In this document: in pieces, positions 7,242-13,953 of the stretch | How positions within the stretch are numbered: position 1 is the stretch's first letter | Layout of the letters: the number at the start of each line of letters is the position of its first letter | NCBI GenBank assembly: GCA_026994125.1 | Contig: JALWRJ010000405.1 | Location: 1-13,953, forward strand | Length of the DNA: 13,953 nucleotides | Source of the DNA: Cyclobacteriaceae bacterium | GTDB lineage: Bacteria; Bacteroidota; Bacteroidia; Cytophagales; Cyclobacteriaceae | Reading direction: 5' to 3' | Made by a program: the position numbers and the translations under genes | The notes under the pieces: generated by a model | The model's input: the letters and a program-made list of their open reading frames with translations, nothing else | The model's database searches: none | What the model was told of the DNA's origin: nothing

Positions 7242-8092
7242 ACGGACTCTAACAATTTGATGGCGCTTTCGCCTAAATGCTTTCGAATAATAGCCTTGTA
7301 AGTTGGGCTTGTTAAAAATCCACTATTTAAAAAATCGGCCAGCACAGGTGCCCAATCGTTATTTTTAGGCATCAAAATACCAAATTCTTCGCTACCCGAA
7401 GCTCCGGCAACGTGCCGTTTAATGGGCTTCTTCTTTTTAACTCCATCCAGGTAATAGGTAAAATCGGCATTGGTAAACGATTTTGGGTCTTCTTCTACCA
7501 TTTTAACCGCTCCGGGTATCGATTTCACATACACTATTTGTAAATCAGGATAGTATTTCCTTTTAATTTCTAACATACGTGCTTCATTAGTTGATCCTTT
7601 AACGGCATAGCCTTTCATGCCTTTAAACACGGTGGCTATATCTTCAATTTTTTGTAACGAAGGAGCTGATTTATGGGTAATTAACAACGAAATATTATTG
7701 ATAAAAGCAGGACTAAACGTATATTGTTTTTTTCGAGCTTCGGTAATGGTAATATTACCCAATCCAAATACACCACCTTGTGCAACCCGCACATCTTGTA
7801 ACATTTTTTGGAAATAATCGTTAGGTTCGCGCCTGTAAGTACTTGAAATTGAAATACCATGCTTCGCTTTTACATACTTTTCAAACTCGCCCATAATATC
7901 TACACAAATACCGGCATACGAACTGCCATTGGCATACATAAAACCGGGTGTGTTAGAAAATACATACACCAGGTTGGCTTTTTTGGTTGATTGCGCCTGC
8001 GCATAAGTATCGCCCTTAATTTGGGCCAACGATACTAAGGGTAGTACAAAAAATACCACGGCCACTTTTAATTTTAAAAAGTAAGATTTCAT
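7232..8092 (-). CDS. Periplasmic substrate-binding protein, family 3 (paralogue 1)
   Basis: The protein has 286 residues, with a signal peptide (MKSYFLKLKVAVVFFVLPLVSLA, cut before Gln24) and no lipobox cysteine, so it should be a soluble periplasmic protein. It has the two-lobe solute-binding fold of family 3 (SBP_bac_3). YAGICVDIMGEFEKYV (59-74) corresponds to the family's G-F-D-V-D region. GNITITEARKKQYTFSPAF (112-130) corresponds to the usual T-x-x-R-x-x-x-x-F-S-x-P segment that binds the ligand carboxylate. Family members bind amino acids or related small molecules for ABC uptake, or serve as sensory domains. No permease or ATPase lies in the window, so the partner and ligand are unknown. 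It is the downstream member of a tandem pair, 50 bases after its paralogue, and probably shares its transcript. No clear promoter is seen in that gap. Confidence 0.85.
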   Translation of the reverse strand: MKSYFLKLKVAVVFFVLPLVSLAQIKGDTYAQAQSTKKANLVYVFSNTPGFMYANGSSYAGICVDIMGEFEKYVKAKHGISISSTYRREPNDYFQKMLQDVRVAQGGVFGLGNITITEARKKQYTFSPAFINNISLLITHKSAPSLQKIEDIATVFKGMKGYAVKGSTNEARMLEIKRKYYPDLQIVYVKSIPGAVKMVEEDPKSFTNADFTYYLDGVKKKKPIKRHVAGASGSEEFGILMPKNNDWAPVLADFLNSGFLTSPTYKAIIRKHLGESAIKLLESVKK

Positions 8093-8142
8093 TTTATTTT
8101 AATTTATGTATGGAAACTAATTTTTTGTTACTGCTAAAGTTT

Positions 8143-9006
8143 TTACTTAACAGACTCTAATAATTTAATAGCACTTTCGCCTAAATGCTTTCGGATAATG
8201 GCCTTATAGGCCGGACTGGTTAAAAACCCGCTGTTCATAAACTCGGAAAGCACCGGAGCCCAATCGTTTGATTTTGGCATTAGGATACCAAACTCTTCGC
8301 TGTTGGAAGCCCCTGCGGCATGCCTTTTTACGGGTTTTTTATCTTTGATGGCATCGAGGTAGTACGTAAAATCTACATTGGTAAAAGCCTTTGGGTCGGC
8401 AGCTACTTTATTTACGGCTTCGCCAAACGAGCCTACATAGGCTATTTTAATGCCGGGGAAATATTGTTTTTTCCACCTGTAAAATTCTATTTCGTTGGTA
8501 GAGCCTTTAACGGTGTAGGCCGTCATGCCTGCAAAAGCGCTGGCCATATCATCCAACTTTGTAAGCGTAGGTACCGACTTATTAGTAACCAGCAACGAGA
8601 TATTATTAATAAAAGCAGGACTAAAGTTGTACATACGCTTACGCGCATCGGTAATGGTAATGTTGCCCAAACCAAACACACCGCCCTGCCCCGCTTTTAC
8701 AGAAGCCAACATACGTGTAAAATTATCGCCCGGAGCCAGTTGGTAACTTGCTTTTATTTTGATGCCATATTTTGATTGCACGTAATTTTCAAAGGCGTTC
8801 ATTATATCTACACAAATACCGGCATATTTACCTCCGGTTTGTGCGTAAATAAAACCCGGGGTTTTTGCAAAAGTATATACCACATTTGCTGTTTTAGTCG
8901 ATTTTGCCTGTGCAAAGGTATCGCCCTTGAGCTGAGCCCAACCCGTAGTATTTAAGCCAATCATTACTACTGCCCATAGCAGCATAGGTAGGTGTATTTT
9001 TTTCAT
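8143..9006 (-). CDS. Periplasmic substrate-binding protein, family 3 (paralogue 2)
   Basis: The protein has 287 residues and is collinear with its downstream paralogue over its whole length after the signal peptide (about 1-24, ending GWA before Gln25). Shared landmarks are LKGDTFAQAKSTK, GKYAGICVDIMNAFENYV (59-76), GGVFGLGNITITDARKR (108-124), FSPAFINNISLLVT, VKGSTNE and SNSEEFGILMPKSNDWAPVL. The last 30 residues differ from the paralogue at one position only, while the DNA there has well over ten synonymous differences. The pair is therefore an old duplication under strong constraint, not a recent copy. The middle (about 150-205) is the most divergent part and could set ligand preference. 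No lipobox and no adjacent transporter genes are present. The 194-base region upstream carries a duplicated AT-rich element that probably contains the promoter for the pair. Confidence 0.87.
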   Translation of the reverse strand: MKKIHLPMLLWAVVMIGLNTTGWAQLKGDTFAQAKSTKTANVVYTFAKTPGFIYAQTGGKYAGICVDIMNAFENYVQSKYGIKIKASYQLAPGDNFTRMLASVKAGQGGVFGLGNITITDARKRMYNFSPAFINNISLLVTNKSVPTLTKLDDMASAFAGMTAYTVKGSTNEIEFYRWKKQYFPGIKIAYVGSFGEAVNKVAADPKAFTNVDFTYYLDAIKDKKPVKRHAAGASNSEEFGILMPKSNDWAPVLSEFMNSGFLTSPAYKAIIRKHLGESAIKLLESVK

Positions 9007-9100
9007 CTGCTTTATATTTAATTTAAGTTTAATGGTAAGAAGCCATTACTTACATACAAAAATCAATTAAAAGGTAAAAGATGGGATTGGCTTGGTTGAT

Positions 9101-9178
9101 AAGGCTAAAATATAAAATTGTACATAAACAAGTAGTGCAATTGTTTAAGTAAAGCTAAAATACTTTTGATTGTACAAT
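9101..9178 (-). repeat. Two-copy direct repeat with TGTACA palindromes upstream of the binding-protein pair
   Basis: Read on the plus strand, GCTAAAATA followed by ATTGTACA occurs twice: at 9104-9112 with 9117-9124, and at 9154-9162 with 9169-9176. The copies are 50-52 bases apart. The right copy lies in a perfect 10-bp palindrome, ATTGTACAAT (9169-9178). Together the two copies also make an inverted repeat, AAATTGTACA (9115-9124) against TGTACAATTT (9171-9180). The arrangement fits paired operator sites; the binding protein is not identifiable. Confidence 0.55.
9150..9178 (-). promoter_or_regulatory. Candidate promoter of the binding-protein pair
   Basis: On the minus strand ATTG (9178-9175) is followed after 17 bases by TAGCTTTA (9157-9150). 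That is one mismatch from TAnnTTTG at a normal spacing. The -33 element lies inside the TGTACA palindrome, so a regulator bound there would compete with polymerase. The second repeat copy gives a weaker version (TAGCCTTA) closer to the gene. The rest of 9007-9200 holds no gene that I can support. Confidence 0.35.
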
Positions 9179-9200
9179 TTAATATTACTGCAACTCAATT

Positions 9201-10511
9201 TTATTCTGTTATTCGCTTAATTTTTGCCCCAAGTTTAGTCAACCGGGTATCAATATGCTGGTAGCCCCTGTCAATTTGTTCTACATTTAAAATGGTGCTT
9301 GTACCCTTAGCCGAAAGCGCTGCAATAAGTAATGAAACTCCGGCACGAATATCGGGCGAGGTCATGGTAATGCCTCGCAAAGGCACCGAACGGTTGAGGC
9401 CGATAACAGTAGCCCGGTGGGGATCGCACAAAATGATTTTAGCACCCATTTCGATAAGTTTATCTACAAAGAACAAGCGGCTTTCGAACATTTTTTGGTG
9501 AATGAGCACGGTTCCTTTTGCCTGCGTAGCCATTACCAGCATAATACTAAGCAAATCGGGCGTTAAACCCGGCCAGGGGGCATCGGCAATGGTCATAATG
9601 GAGCCATCTATAAACGACTCTATTTCATAATGTTCCTGGGTGGGCACCCGGATGTCATCTCCTTGAATATCGAGGGTAACTCCCATGCGTTTAAACATAT
9701 CGGGGATTAATCCTAAATGTTCGACCGAAGCATTTTTAATAGTTATCTCCGATTGGGTCATAACTGCCATGCCAATAAAACTTCCTATTTCAATCATATC
9801 GGGCAGCATGGTGTGCTCGGTGCCTTTCAGGTTGCTTACGCCCCTAATGGTTACTAAATTGGAACCAATACCGGTAATTTTAGCACCCATCCGGTTTAGC
9901 ATTTTGCAAAGTTGTTGTATGTAGGGCTCGCAAGCGGCATTGTAGATAGTGGTAGTGCCCTTGGCAAGTACGGCCGCCATAATAATATTGGCCGTACCGG
10001 TTACCGAAGCTTCATCCAGCAACATATAACAGCCTTGCAGGTTAGAGGCATCTATGGTATAAAAGGTTGATTGTTGTTCGAAATTGAATTTAGCCCCCAG
10101 CTTTTGAAAACCTAAAAAATGGGTATCGAGCCTGCGCCTACCAATTTTATCGCCTCCCGGTTGTGGAATTTTAGCCGTACCAAACCGAGCCAACAGCGGG
10201 CCCAACACCATAATAGAACCCCGCAACGAAGCGGCTTTTTTTGTATATTCGGCCGATTGAAGGTAGTTTACATCTACCTGGCTGGCATTAAAAGTATAGG
10301 AACCCACCCCTATTTTATTTACTTTAACCCCCATGCATGCAAGCAAATCAATTAATTTGTTAACATCCACAATATCAGGAATGTTGTGCACGGTTACATT
10401 ATCGGGTGTTAAAAGTACAGCACATAATATTTGAAGTGCTTCGTTTTTGGCTCCTTGTGCTTCGATTGCTCCTGAAAGCTTTGCGCCACCTTCAATTTGA
10501 AATGCCGACAT
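9201..10511 (-). CDS. murA: UDP-N-acetylglucosamine 1-carboxyvinyltransferase MurA (Asp-type)
   Basis: This enzyme transfers enolpyruvyl from phosphoenolpyruvate to UDP-GlcNAc, the first committed step of peptidoglycan synthesis, in the cytoplasm. The protein has 436 residues (E. coli MurA has 419). Landmarks are the substrate-binding KN (22-23), SLRGSIMVLGPLLARFG (95-111), the active-site loop PGGDKIGRRRLDTH (118-131), the general-base aspartate in PWPGLTPD (Asp319) and SPDIRAG with Arg389. In the loop, the cysteine that is Cys115 in E. coli is Asp121 here. In the family, an aspartate at this place (as in Mycobacterium and Chlamydia) keeps activity but prevents alkylation by fosfomycin, so natural fosfomycin resistance of the target is expected. 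The start ATG overlaps the stop of the DUF4290 gene by one base (TAATG), so translation is probably coupled. Confidence 0.96.
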   Translation of the reverse strand: MSAFQIEGGAKLSGAIEAQGAKNEALQILCAVLLTPDNVTVHNIPDIVDVNKLIDLLACMGVKVNKIGVGSYTFNASQVDVNYLQSAEYTKKAASLRGSIMVLGPLLARFGTAKIPQPGGDKIGRRRLDTHFLGFQKLGAKFNFEQQSTFYTIDASNLQGCYMLLDEASVTGTANIIMAAVLAKGTTTIYNAACEPYIQQLCKMLNRMGAKITGIGSNLVTIRGVSNLKGTEHTMLPDMIEIGSFIGMAVMTQSEITIKNASVEHLGLIPDMFKRMGVTLDIQGDDIRVPTQEHYEIESFIDGSIMTIADAPWPGLTPDLLSIMLVMATQAKGTVLIHQKMFESRLFFVDKLIEMGAKIILCDPHRATVIGLNRSVPLRGITMTSPDIRAGVSLLIAALSAKGTSTILNVEQIDRGYQHIDTRLTKLGAKIKRITE

Positions 10512-11152
10512 TAGTTTCTTCTTCTACGATTTTGATTTTTGTGGCCGTTGTTTTTCTTATAGCGATTAGTAGTGCCTGTATTTTTTATTTTTTCTTTGTA
10601 AAGCGGTTCAAACAGGCTTTCTTCTTTTACTTTTTCAATATCTATTTGTAAGGCTCCTTCCGAAAGAATACCAATGTTTTTCACAATTACTTCATCATCA
10701 ATTACCTCTTTGTTCCAGGTCATGTGGTAGCTCTTCATTAAGCGGCCAATATGCACAATGGCATCAAATTGTTGTGTTGCATCAGTCATTCTCACTGCCT
10801 CATCTATCATAAGTTTAAGGTTGTGGCCGTAATGTTTAAAGTTAATTTTATGGGTGTTGTAATTTACCTTATCGGGCTTATTCACTAAAAACTCATCGGG
10901 TTTATCAAAGGGAGCCTCTACATCTAATTTATATTTGGTCATGATATGCAAGTCGTCCCATAGCCTGCGGGTATCTTCGGGGGTATCTTTAATAGAAGGC
11001 ACTACCTGGCGCATAAGCTCTACTACTCCGGCAGCATACCTCGATCTTTTTTCTTTGTCCTCAATGGTAAGGAGGTGCTCTGCAATTTTTTGCACATTTC
11101 TCCCAAATTCGCGTAACCTTAAATGTTTACGGCTTGTGTTGTAATCAAACAT
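10511..11152 (-). CDS. DUF4290 domain-containing protein
   Basis: The protein has 213 residues and is cytoplasmic, with no signal peptide or membrane helix. The N-terminus MFDYNTSRKHLRLREFGRNVQKIAEH, the segment YAAGVVELMRQVVP, and the later block KHYGHNLKLMIDEAVRM match the DUF4290 family of Bacteroidota, whose function is unknown. The predicted structure is mostly helical up to about residue 185. The tail (about 190-213) is very basic and Asn/Arg-rich (KKNNGHKNQNRRRRN), which could touch nucleic acid or be disordered; that is inference only. Its stop TAA shares one base with the murA start, so the two form a tight unit. From memory this neighbourhood with murA recurs in the phylum, which would suggest a link to cell-wall growth, but nothing in the sequence proves it. 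The promoter 26 bases upstream is the clearest in the window. Confidence 0.88.
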   Translation of the reverse strand: MFDYNTSRKHLRLREFGRNVQKIAEHLLTIEDKEKRSRYAAGVVELMRQVVPSIKDTPEDTRRLWDDLHIMTKYKLDVEAPFDKPDEFLVNKPDKVNYNTHKINFKHYGHNLKLMIDEAVRMTDATQQFDAIVHIGRLMKSYHMTWNKEVIDDEVIVKNIGILSEGALQIDIEKVKEESLFEPLYKEKIKNTGTTNRYKKNNGHKNQNRRRRN

Positions 11153-11177
11153 AAATTTTAATGAATTTTAAATGCAG

Positions 11178-11208
11178 CAAAGCTACGTAATATTGTTGTC
11201 TCGCCAAA
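11178..11208 (-). promoter_or_regulatory. Bacteroidota-type promoter of the DUF4290-murA unit
   Basis: On the minus strand TTTG (11208-11205) is followed after exactly 19 bases by TAGCTTTG (11185-11178). This is a perfect -33/-7 pair for the primary sigma factor of Bacteroidota. Transcription would begin about 20 bases before the ATG at 11152. A second perfect -7-like box, TAACTTTG (11212-11205), overlaps the -33 element but has no good partner of its own. The remaining 11213-11310 shows no gene and no convincing terminator for uvrD. Confidence 0.65.
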
Positions 11209-11310
11209 GTTACCTAATACAAGGCTGGTTTAAGCAGTATGGCAGCCAATTTATCTATGTAAAAGTTAAAAACGCCCCCTACTCCTGAAAAATTAAGCAG
11301 GTTTTCCAGG

Positions 11311-13587
11311 TTAAGCATGTATTTGTAGCTTAGCAAAGCTGAGCAGCAATGTTTTTTCGCCAACATTTTCAAAAACCACGGTGGCCTTTTTACTGGTGCC
11401 TGAATTATCAATATTTACTACTTTACCGAACCCAAATTTGGGATGTTCTACTTTCATGCCGGTTTCCAGGAGGCTGGTATCGCTGGGCGCAAAATTAGGC
11501 GATGGAGTATGTGTACTGGCAGGTTTGGTTACCTGCTTATTATTTTGGGTGCTGCGCACCAGGTTGGTTGCGTAATTGCTGGTAACTGTAGTATGGGGTT
11601 GCGTGCTTACCCCTCCAAATTTACTGCTTACTTTAATAAACTTGGGGTCTATTTCATCGATAAAACGGCTGGGTTCGCAATACTTTAAACTTCCAAACCG
11701 GTAGCGGCTAAGCGCATAACTTAGGTAAAGTTTTTCTTCGGCACGGGTAATGGCTACATAAAACAACCTGCGTTCTTCTTCTAAATCGGCCCTGGAACTC
11801 AGCATCATTTGCGATGGGAACAGGTCTTCTTCGAGCCCTACAATATACACTACCTTAAACTCCAGGCCTTTGGCCATGTGAATGGTCATAAGCGTAACCT
11901 TATCGTTATCTTCGTCTTTATCCTGGTCTTGCCCGGTAAGCAAGGTTATTTCTTGCAAAAAGGTGCCAAGTTGTTTGTCTTTGGGCTCCTGCCCGCCTAC
12001 AACTTCTTCATCATCTTCTACAAACTCTTGCACGGCATTGAGCAATTCTTGCACATTTTCGTAGCGGTTCAACCCTTCAACGGTTCTATCGGCATAGAGT
12101 TCGCGCAACAGGCCCGACCCCTTGGCAATGCTAGTGGCGGCATCAAAAGCGTTCATGTTTTGAACATCTACTGCAAAGCGTTGTATCATAGTTACAAACC
12201 CGGCAATGGCACCGGCAGCCCTTGCCGGTACAATAGCCTGTGCTTGTTGCAGCACCTCCCAAAGAGGCAATTGTTGTTCGTTGGCCGCTACAATCAGTTT
12301 GTTTACGGTGGTGGCTCCAATGCCTCGCTTGGGCAGATTAATAATCCTTTTTAAAGATTCTTCATCGTTGTGGTTTACGGTAAACCGCATATAGGCCAGC
12401 AAATCTTTAATTTCCTTACGTTGGTAAAACGATTGCCCTCCTACTATTTTATACTTAATGTTTAGTTTGCGCAAGGCCTCTTCCATCGCCCGGCTTTGGC
12501 TGTTGGTACGGTACAAAATGGCAAAATCGGAATTGTGCAATTTGTGTTGTGCCTTTTCTTCAAAAATAGAAGTAGCCACCAACTTACCTTCTTCGTTATC
12601 CGAAGCACTTTTAATGAGTTCAATAGGTGTGCCCTCGTCATTGCTGGTCCATACGTTTTTTTTAAGTTGCGATGTATTATAACCGATAATACAATTGGCG
12701 GCATGTACAATGTTTTTGGTAGAACGGTAGTTTTGTTCCAGTTTAACCACTTTTAAGTTGGGGTAGTCCTTTTCAAAATTTAGGATATTTTGGATATCGG
12801 CTCCCCGAAAGGCATAGATACTTTGCGCATCATCGCCCACCACACAAATATTTTGATGTACTCCGCTCAGGTTTTTGGTAATGAGGTACTGCGAGGCATT
12901 GGTATCCTGAAACTCATCTACCATTACATATTTAAACCGGTGTTGGTATTTATTAAGCACCTCCAGGTGGTCGCGAAACAGCACATTGGTATTAAACAAC
13001 AGGTCGTCAAAATCCATAGCTCCGGCTTTAAAGCACCGCTCGCAGTACAACTTGTAAATTTCGCCTAGTTTTGGCCTGCGGTGTTCCATGTCATCGCTCA
13101 TGTACATGGGTTTACTGTTGTACTCCTGGTAGCTTACCAACCTGTTTTTAGCATTAGATATTCTGCTGTACACCACATTGGCTTTGTACAGTTTATCGTC
13201 TAAGTTAAGCTCCTTTACAATAGTCCTAATCAAGGATTTAGAATCATCGGTATCGTAAATGGTAAAATTGCTTGGATAGCCCAGGTAGTGGGCTTCGCTC
13301 CGTAAAATGCGCGCAAAAACCGAATGAAATGTACCCATCCAAATATTGCGTGCTTCGGCACCAATAACGCCCTCAATACGTGTTCGCATTTCGGCCGCTG
13401 CCTTGTTGGTAAAGGTAAGTGCCAAAATTTGAAAAGGGTCGATTTGTTTAGATTTTATTAAATGTGCAATGCGGTACGTTAATACACGGGTTTTACCCGA
13501 GCCGGCACCGGCAATTATCATCATGGGGCCTTCGGTGTGTATTACCGCTTCGCGCTGGGGGTCGTTTAATTCTGCCAGGTAGTCCAT
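11311..13587 (-). CDS. uvrD: UvrD/PcrA family superfamily I DNA helicase
   Basis: The protein has 758 residues, within the usual UvrD/PcrA range. It is a 3'-5' ATP-driven helicase acting in nucleotide excision repair, mismatch repair or removal of proteins from DNA. All superfamily I motifs are visible: Q motif LNDPQREAV (Gln11), Walker A AGAGSGKT (26-33), Ia ALTFTNKAAAEM (56-67), II VDEFQDT (223-229), III VVGDDAQSIYAFRGAD (249-264), IV LEQNYRST (283-290), V TLMTIHMAKGLEF (565-577) and VI EERRLFYVAITRAEEKL (604-620). The C-terminus holds VEHPKFGFGKVVNID (713-727), the Tudor-like module by which PcrA/UvrD contacts RNA polymerase. A Glu/Asp-rich insert lies around 523-562. UvrD and PcrA cannot be told apart here; RecB and Rep types lack this tail pattern. 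A TAACTTTG box (13654-13647) lies 60 bases upstream. Confidence 0.95.
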   Translation of the reverse strand: MDYLAELNDPQREAVIHTEGPMMIIAGAGSGKTRVLTYRIAHLIKSKQIDPFQILALTFTNKAAAEMRTRIEGVIGAEARNIWMGTFHSVFARILRSEAHYLGYPSNFTIYDTDDSKSLIRTIVKELNLDDKLYKANVVYSRISNAKNRLVSYQEYNSKPMYMSDDMEHRRPKLGEIYKLYCERCFKAGAMDFDDLLFNTNVLFRDHLEVLNKYQHRFKYVMVDEFQDTNASQYLITKNLSGVHQNICVVGDDAQSIYAFRGADIQNILNFEKDYPNLKVVKLEQNYRSTKNIVHAANCIIGYNTSQLKKNVWTSNDEGTPIELIKSASDNEEGKLVATSIFEEKAQHKLHNSDFAILYRTNSQSRAMEEALRKLNIKYKIVGGQSFYQRKEIKDLLAYMRFTVNHNDEESLKRIINLPKRGIGATTVNKLIVAANEQQLPLWEVLQQAQAIVPARAAGAIAGFVTMIQRFAVDVQNMNAFDAATSIAKGSGLLRELYADRTVEGLNRYENVQELLNAVQEFVEDDEEVVGGQEPKDKQLGTFLQEITLLTGQDQDKDEDNDKVTLMTIHMAKGLEFKVVYIVGLEEDLFPSQMMLSSRADLEEERRLFYVAITRAEEKLYLSYALSRYRFGSLKYCEPSRFIDEIDPKFIKVSSKFGGVSTQPHTTVTSNYATNLVRSTQNNKQVTKPASTHTPSPNFAPSDTSLLETGMKVEHPKFGFGKVVNIDNSGTSKKATVVFENVGEKTLLLSFAKLQIHA

Positions 13588-13611
13588 TACAATAGTAAAA
13601 TCAATTTTAGT

Positions 13612-13625
13612 ACCGGCATGCCGGT
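13612..13625. promoter_or_regulatory. Perfect 14-bp palindrome in the uvrD leader
   Basis: ACCGGCATGCCGGT is a perfect GC-rich palindrome in an AT-rich intergenic region. It lies 24-38 bases upstream of the uvrD ATG and 21 bases downstream of the TAACTTTG box, so it would be in the transcribed leader. It could be an operator for a dimeric regulator. No known motif is recognised. Confidence 0.4.
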
Positions 13626-13646
13626 TACAGGGGTATTAGTATCCAA

Positions 13647-13654
13647 CAAAGTTA
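13647..13654 (-). promoter_or_regulatory. -7 box of uvrD
   Basis: TAACTTTG on the minus strand is a perfect TAnnTTTG match, 60 bases before the uvrD ATG. No TTTG is found at the expected -33 distance, so the promoter is incomplete by consensus and may need an activator. Confidence 0.45.
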
Positions 13655-13709
13655 GCTGAATAAATTCGACTAATTTTAACCGGATGGCTATTGGTTTTGC
13701 TATAAATTG

Positions 13710-13717
13710 TAGTTTTG
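13710..13717 (+). promoter_or_regulatory. -7 box of the DUF3109 gene
   Basis: TAGTTTTG is a perfect TAnnTTTG match and ends 16 bases before the ATG at 13734. A TTG at 13691-13693 lies 16 bases upstream, slightly short of the usual -33 distance. It is divergent from the uvrD box 55 bases away. Confidence 0.5.
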
Positions 13718-13733
13718 CAAAAAATTAGTATTT

Positions 13734-13953
13734 ATGATTGAAGTAGGGCATGTAATTTTATCGGATGATATAAAGGAAAAATTTTTTGTGTGTGATTTAC
13801 AAGCTTGCAAAGGAGCCTGTTGTGTAGAAGGCGATTTGGGAGCACCTTTATCGGTAGATGAGTTGCCCGTGATGAATGCCCTTTTGCCAGAAGTGATGCC
13901 TTACTTATCCGAAGCCGGCCAAAACGCCATTATTGCGCAGGGTGCCTATATAT
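13734..13953 (+). CDS. DUF3109 family cysteine-rich protein, N-terminal part (partial)
   Basis: The first 73 codons are in the window and the gene continues past the right edge. The protein starts MIEVGHVILSDDIKEKFFVC and carries a cysteine cluster C-x4-C-x3-CC (Cys20, 25, 29, 30) in CDLQACKGACCVEGDLGAPL, followed by LSVDELPVM. This is the signature of DUF3109, related to the YkgJ-type cysteine-cluster proteins thought to bind zinc or an iron-sulfur cluster; the function is unknown. There is no signal peptide, so it is cytoplasmic. The ATG follows the -7 box at a normal distance, and no Shine-Dalgarno sequence is present. Confidence 0.85.
   Translation, partial: MIEVGHVILSDDIKEKFFVCDLQACKGACCVEGDLGAPLSVDELPVMNALLPEVMPYLSEAGQNAIIAQGAYI

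Noticed and set aside
8320..8775. A 151-codon open frame on the plus strand
   Set aside because: It is antisense to the second binding-protein gene, which is well conserved with its paralogue; the opposite strand shows no family resemblance.
9161..9168. TACTTTTG, a perfect -7-like match on the plus strand
   Set aside because: It points into the 3' end of murA, where no plus-strand gene exists; it is probably a chance match in AT-rich DNA within the duplicated element.
11223..11247. GGCTG...CAGCC inverted repeat as a uvrD terminator
   Set aside because: A five-base stem with a 15-base loop and no T-run on the relevant strand is too weak.
11214..11411. A 65-codon minus-strand frame overlapping the end of uvrD
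   Set aside because: It is out of frame with uvrD over half its length and its translation looks like random coding shadow; no promoter or family match is visible.
11809..12354. A 181-codon open frame on the plus strand
   Set aside because: It lies wholly antisense to the helicase gene, whose motifs are continuous through this stretch; the translation has no recognisable domain and no promoter.

Overview
The window is ordinary chromosomal DNA of a member of the Bacteroidota. A Cytophagales or Chitinophagales-like lineage is my inference. Three things point there. Recognisable families largely typical of this phylum are present (DUF4290, DUF3109 and the small zinc-finger TraR/DksA proteins with an AIGRISRMD motif). 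Perfect or near-perfect TAnnTTTG boxes, the phylum's -7 promoter element, sit in front of several genes. Shine-Dalgarno sequences are essentially absent. There are no tRNA or rRNA genes, insertion sequences, CRISPR arrays or phage genes, and no gene-free gap exceeds 300 bases.

Layout from left to right. The minus strand begins with the N-terminus of a DUF4011-type helicase (cut by the window edge), preceded by a membrane-anchored protein with three helix-hairpin-helix repeats. Divergent from these is a large secreted WG-repeat protein on the plus strand, ending in a perfect hairpin that it shares with the convergent nfeD-floA operon (membrane microdomain proteins). Upstream of nfeD lies a TraR/DksA-like zinc-finger gene whose full family reading frame carries an in-frame TAA at codon 8. 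Divergent from it is an orphan sensor histidine kinase with a signal peptide, TPR repeats, one membrane helix and HisKA/HATPase domains. Next come two tandem paralogous periplasmic binding proteins of family 3 with no permease nearby, then a tightly coupled DUF4290-murA pair, then a UvrD/PcrA helicase, all on the minus strand. The window closes with the start of a plus-strand DUF3109 protein.

How they fit together: most units are independent housekeeping or envelope functions. MurA makes the first committed peptidoglycan precursor. FloA and NfeD organise the membrane. The kinase and binding proteins sense or bind small molecules in the periplasm, and UvrD and the DUF4011 helicase act on nucleic acids. 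I see no strong evidence for a new multi-gene system. The items most worth a second look are the interrupted zinc-finger gene, the repeated TGTACA-containing region upstream of the binding-protein pair, the perfect palindrome in the uvrD leader, and the aspartate that replaces the catalytic cysteine in MurA.
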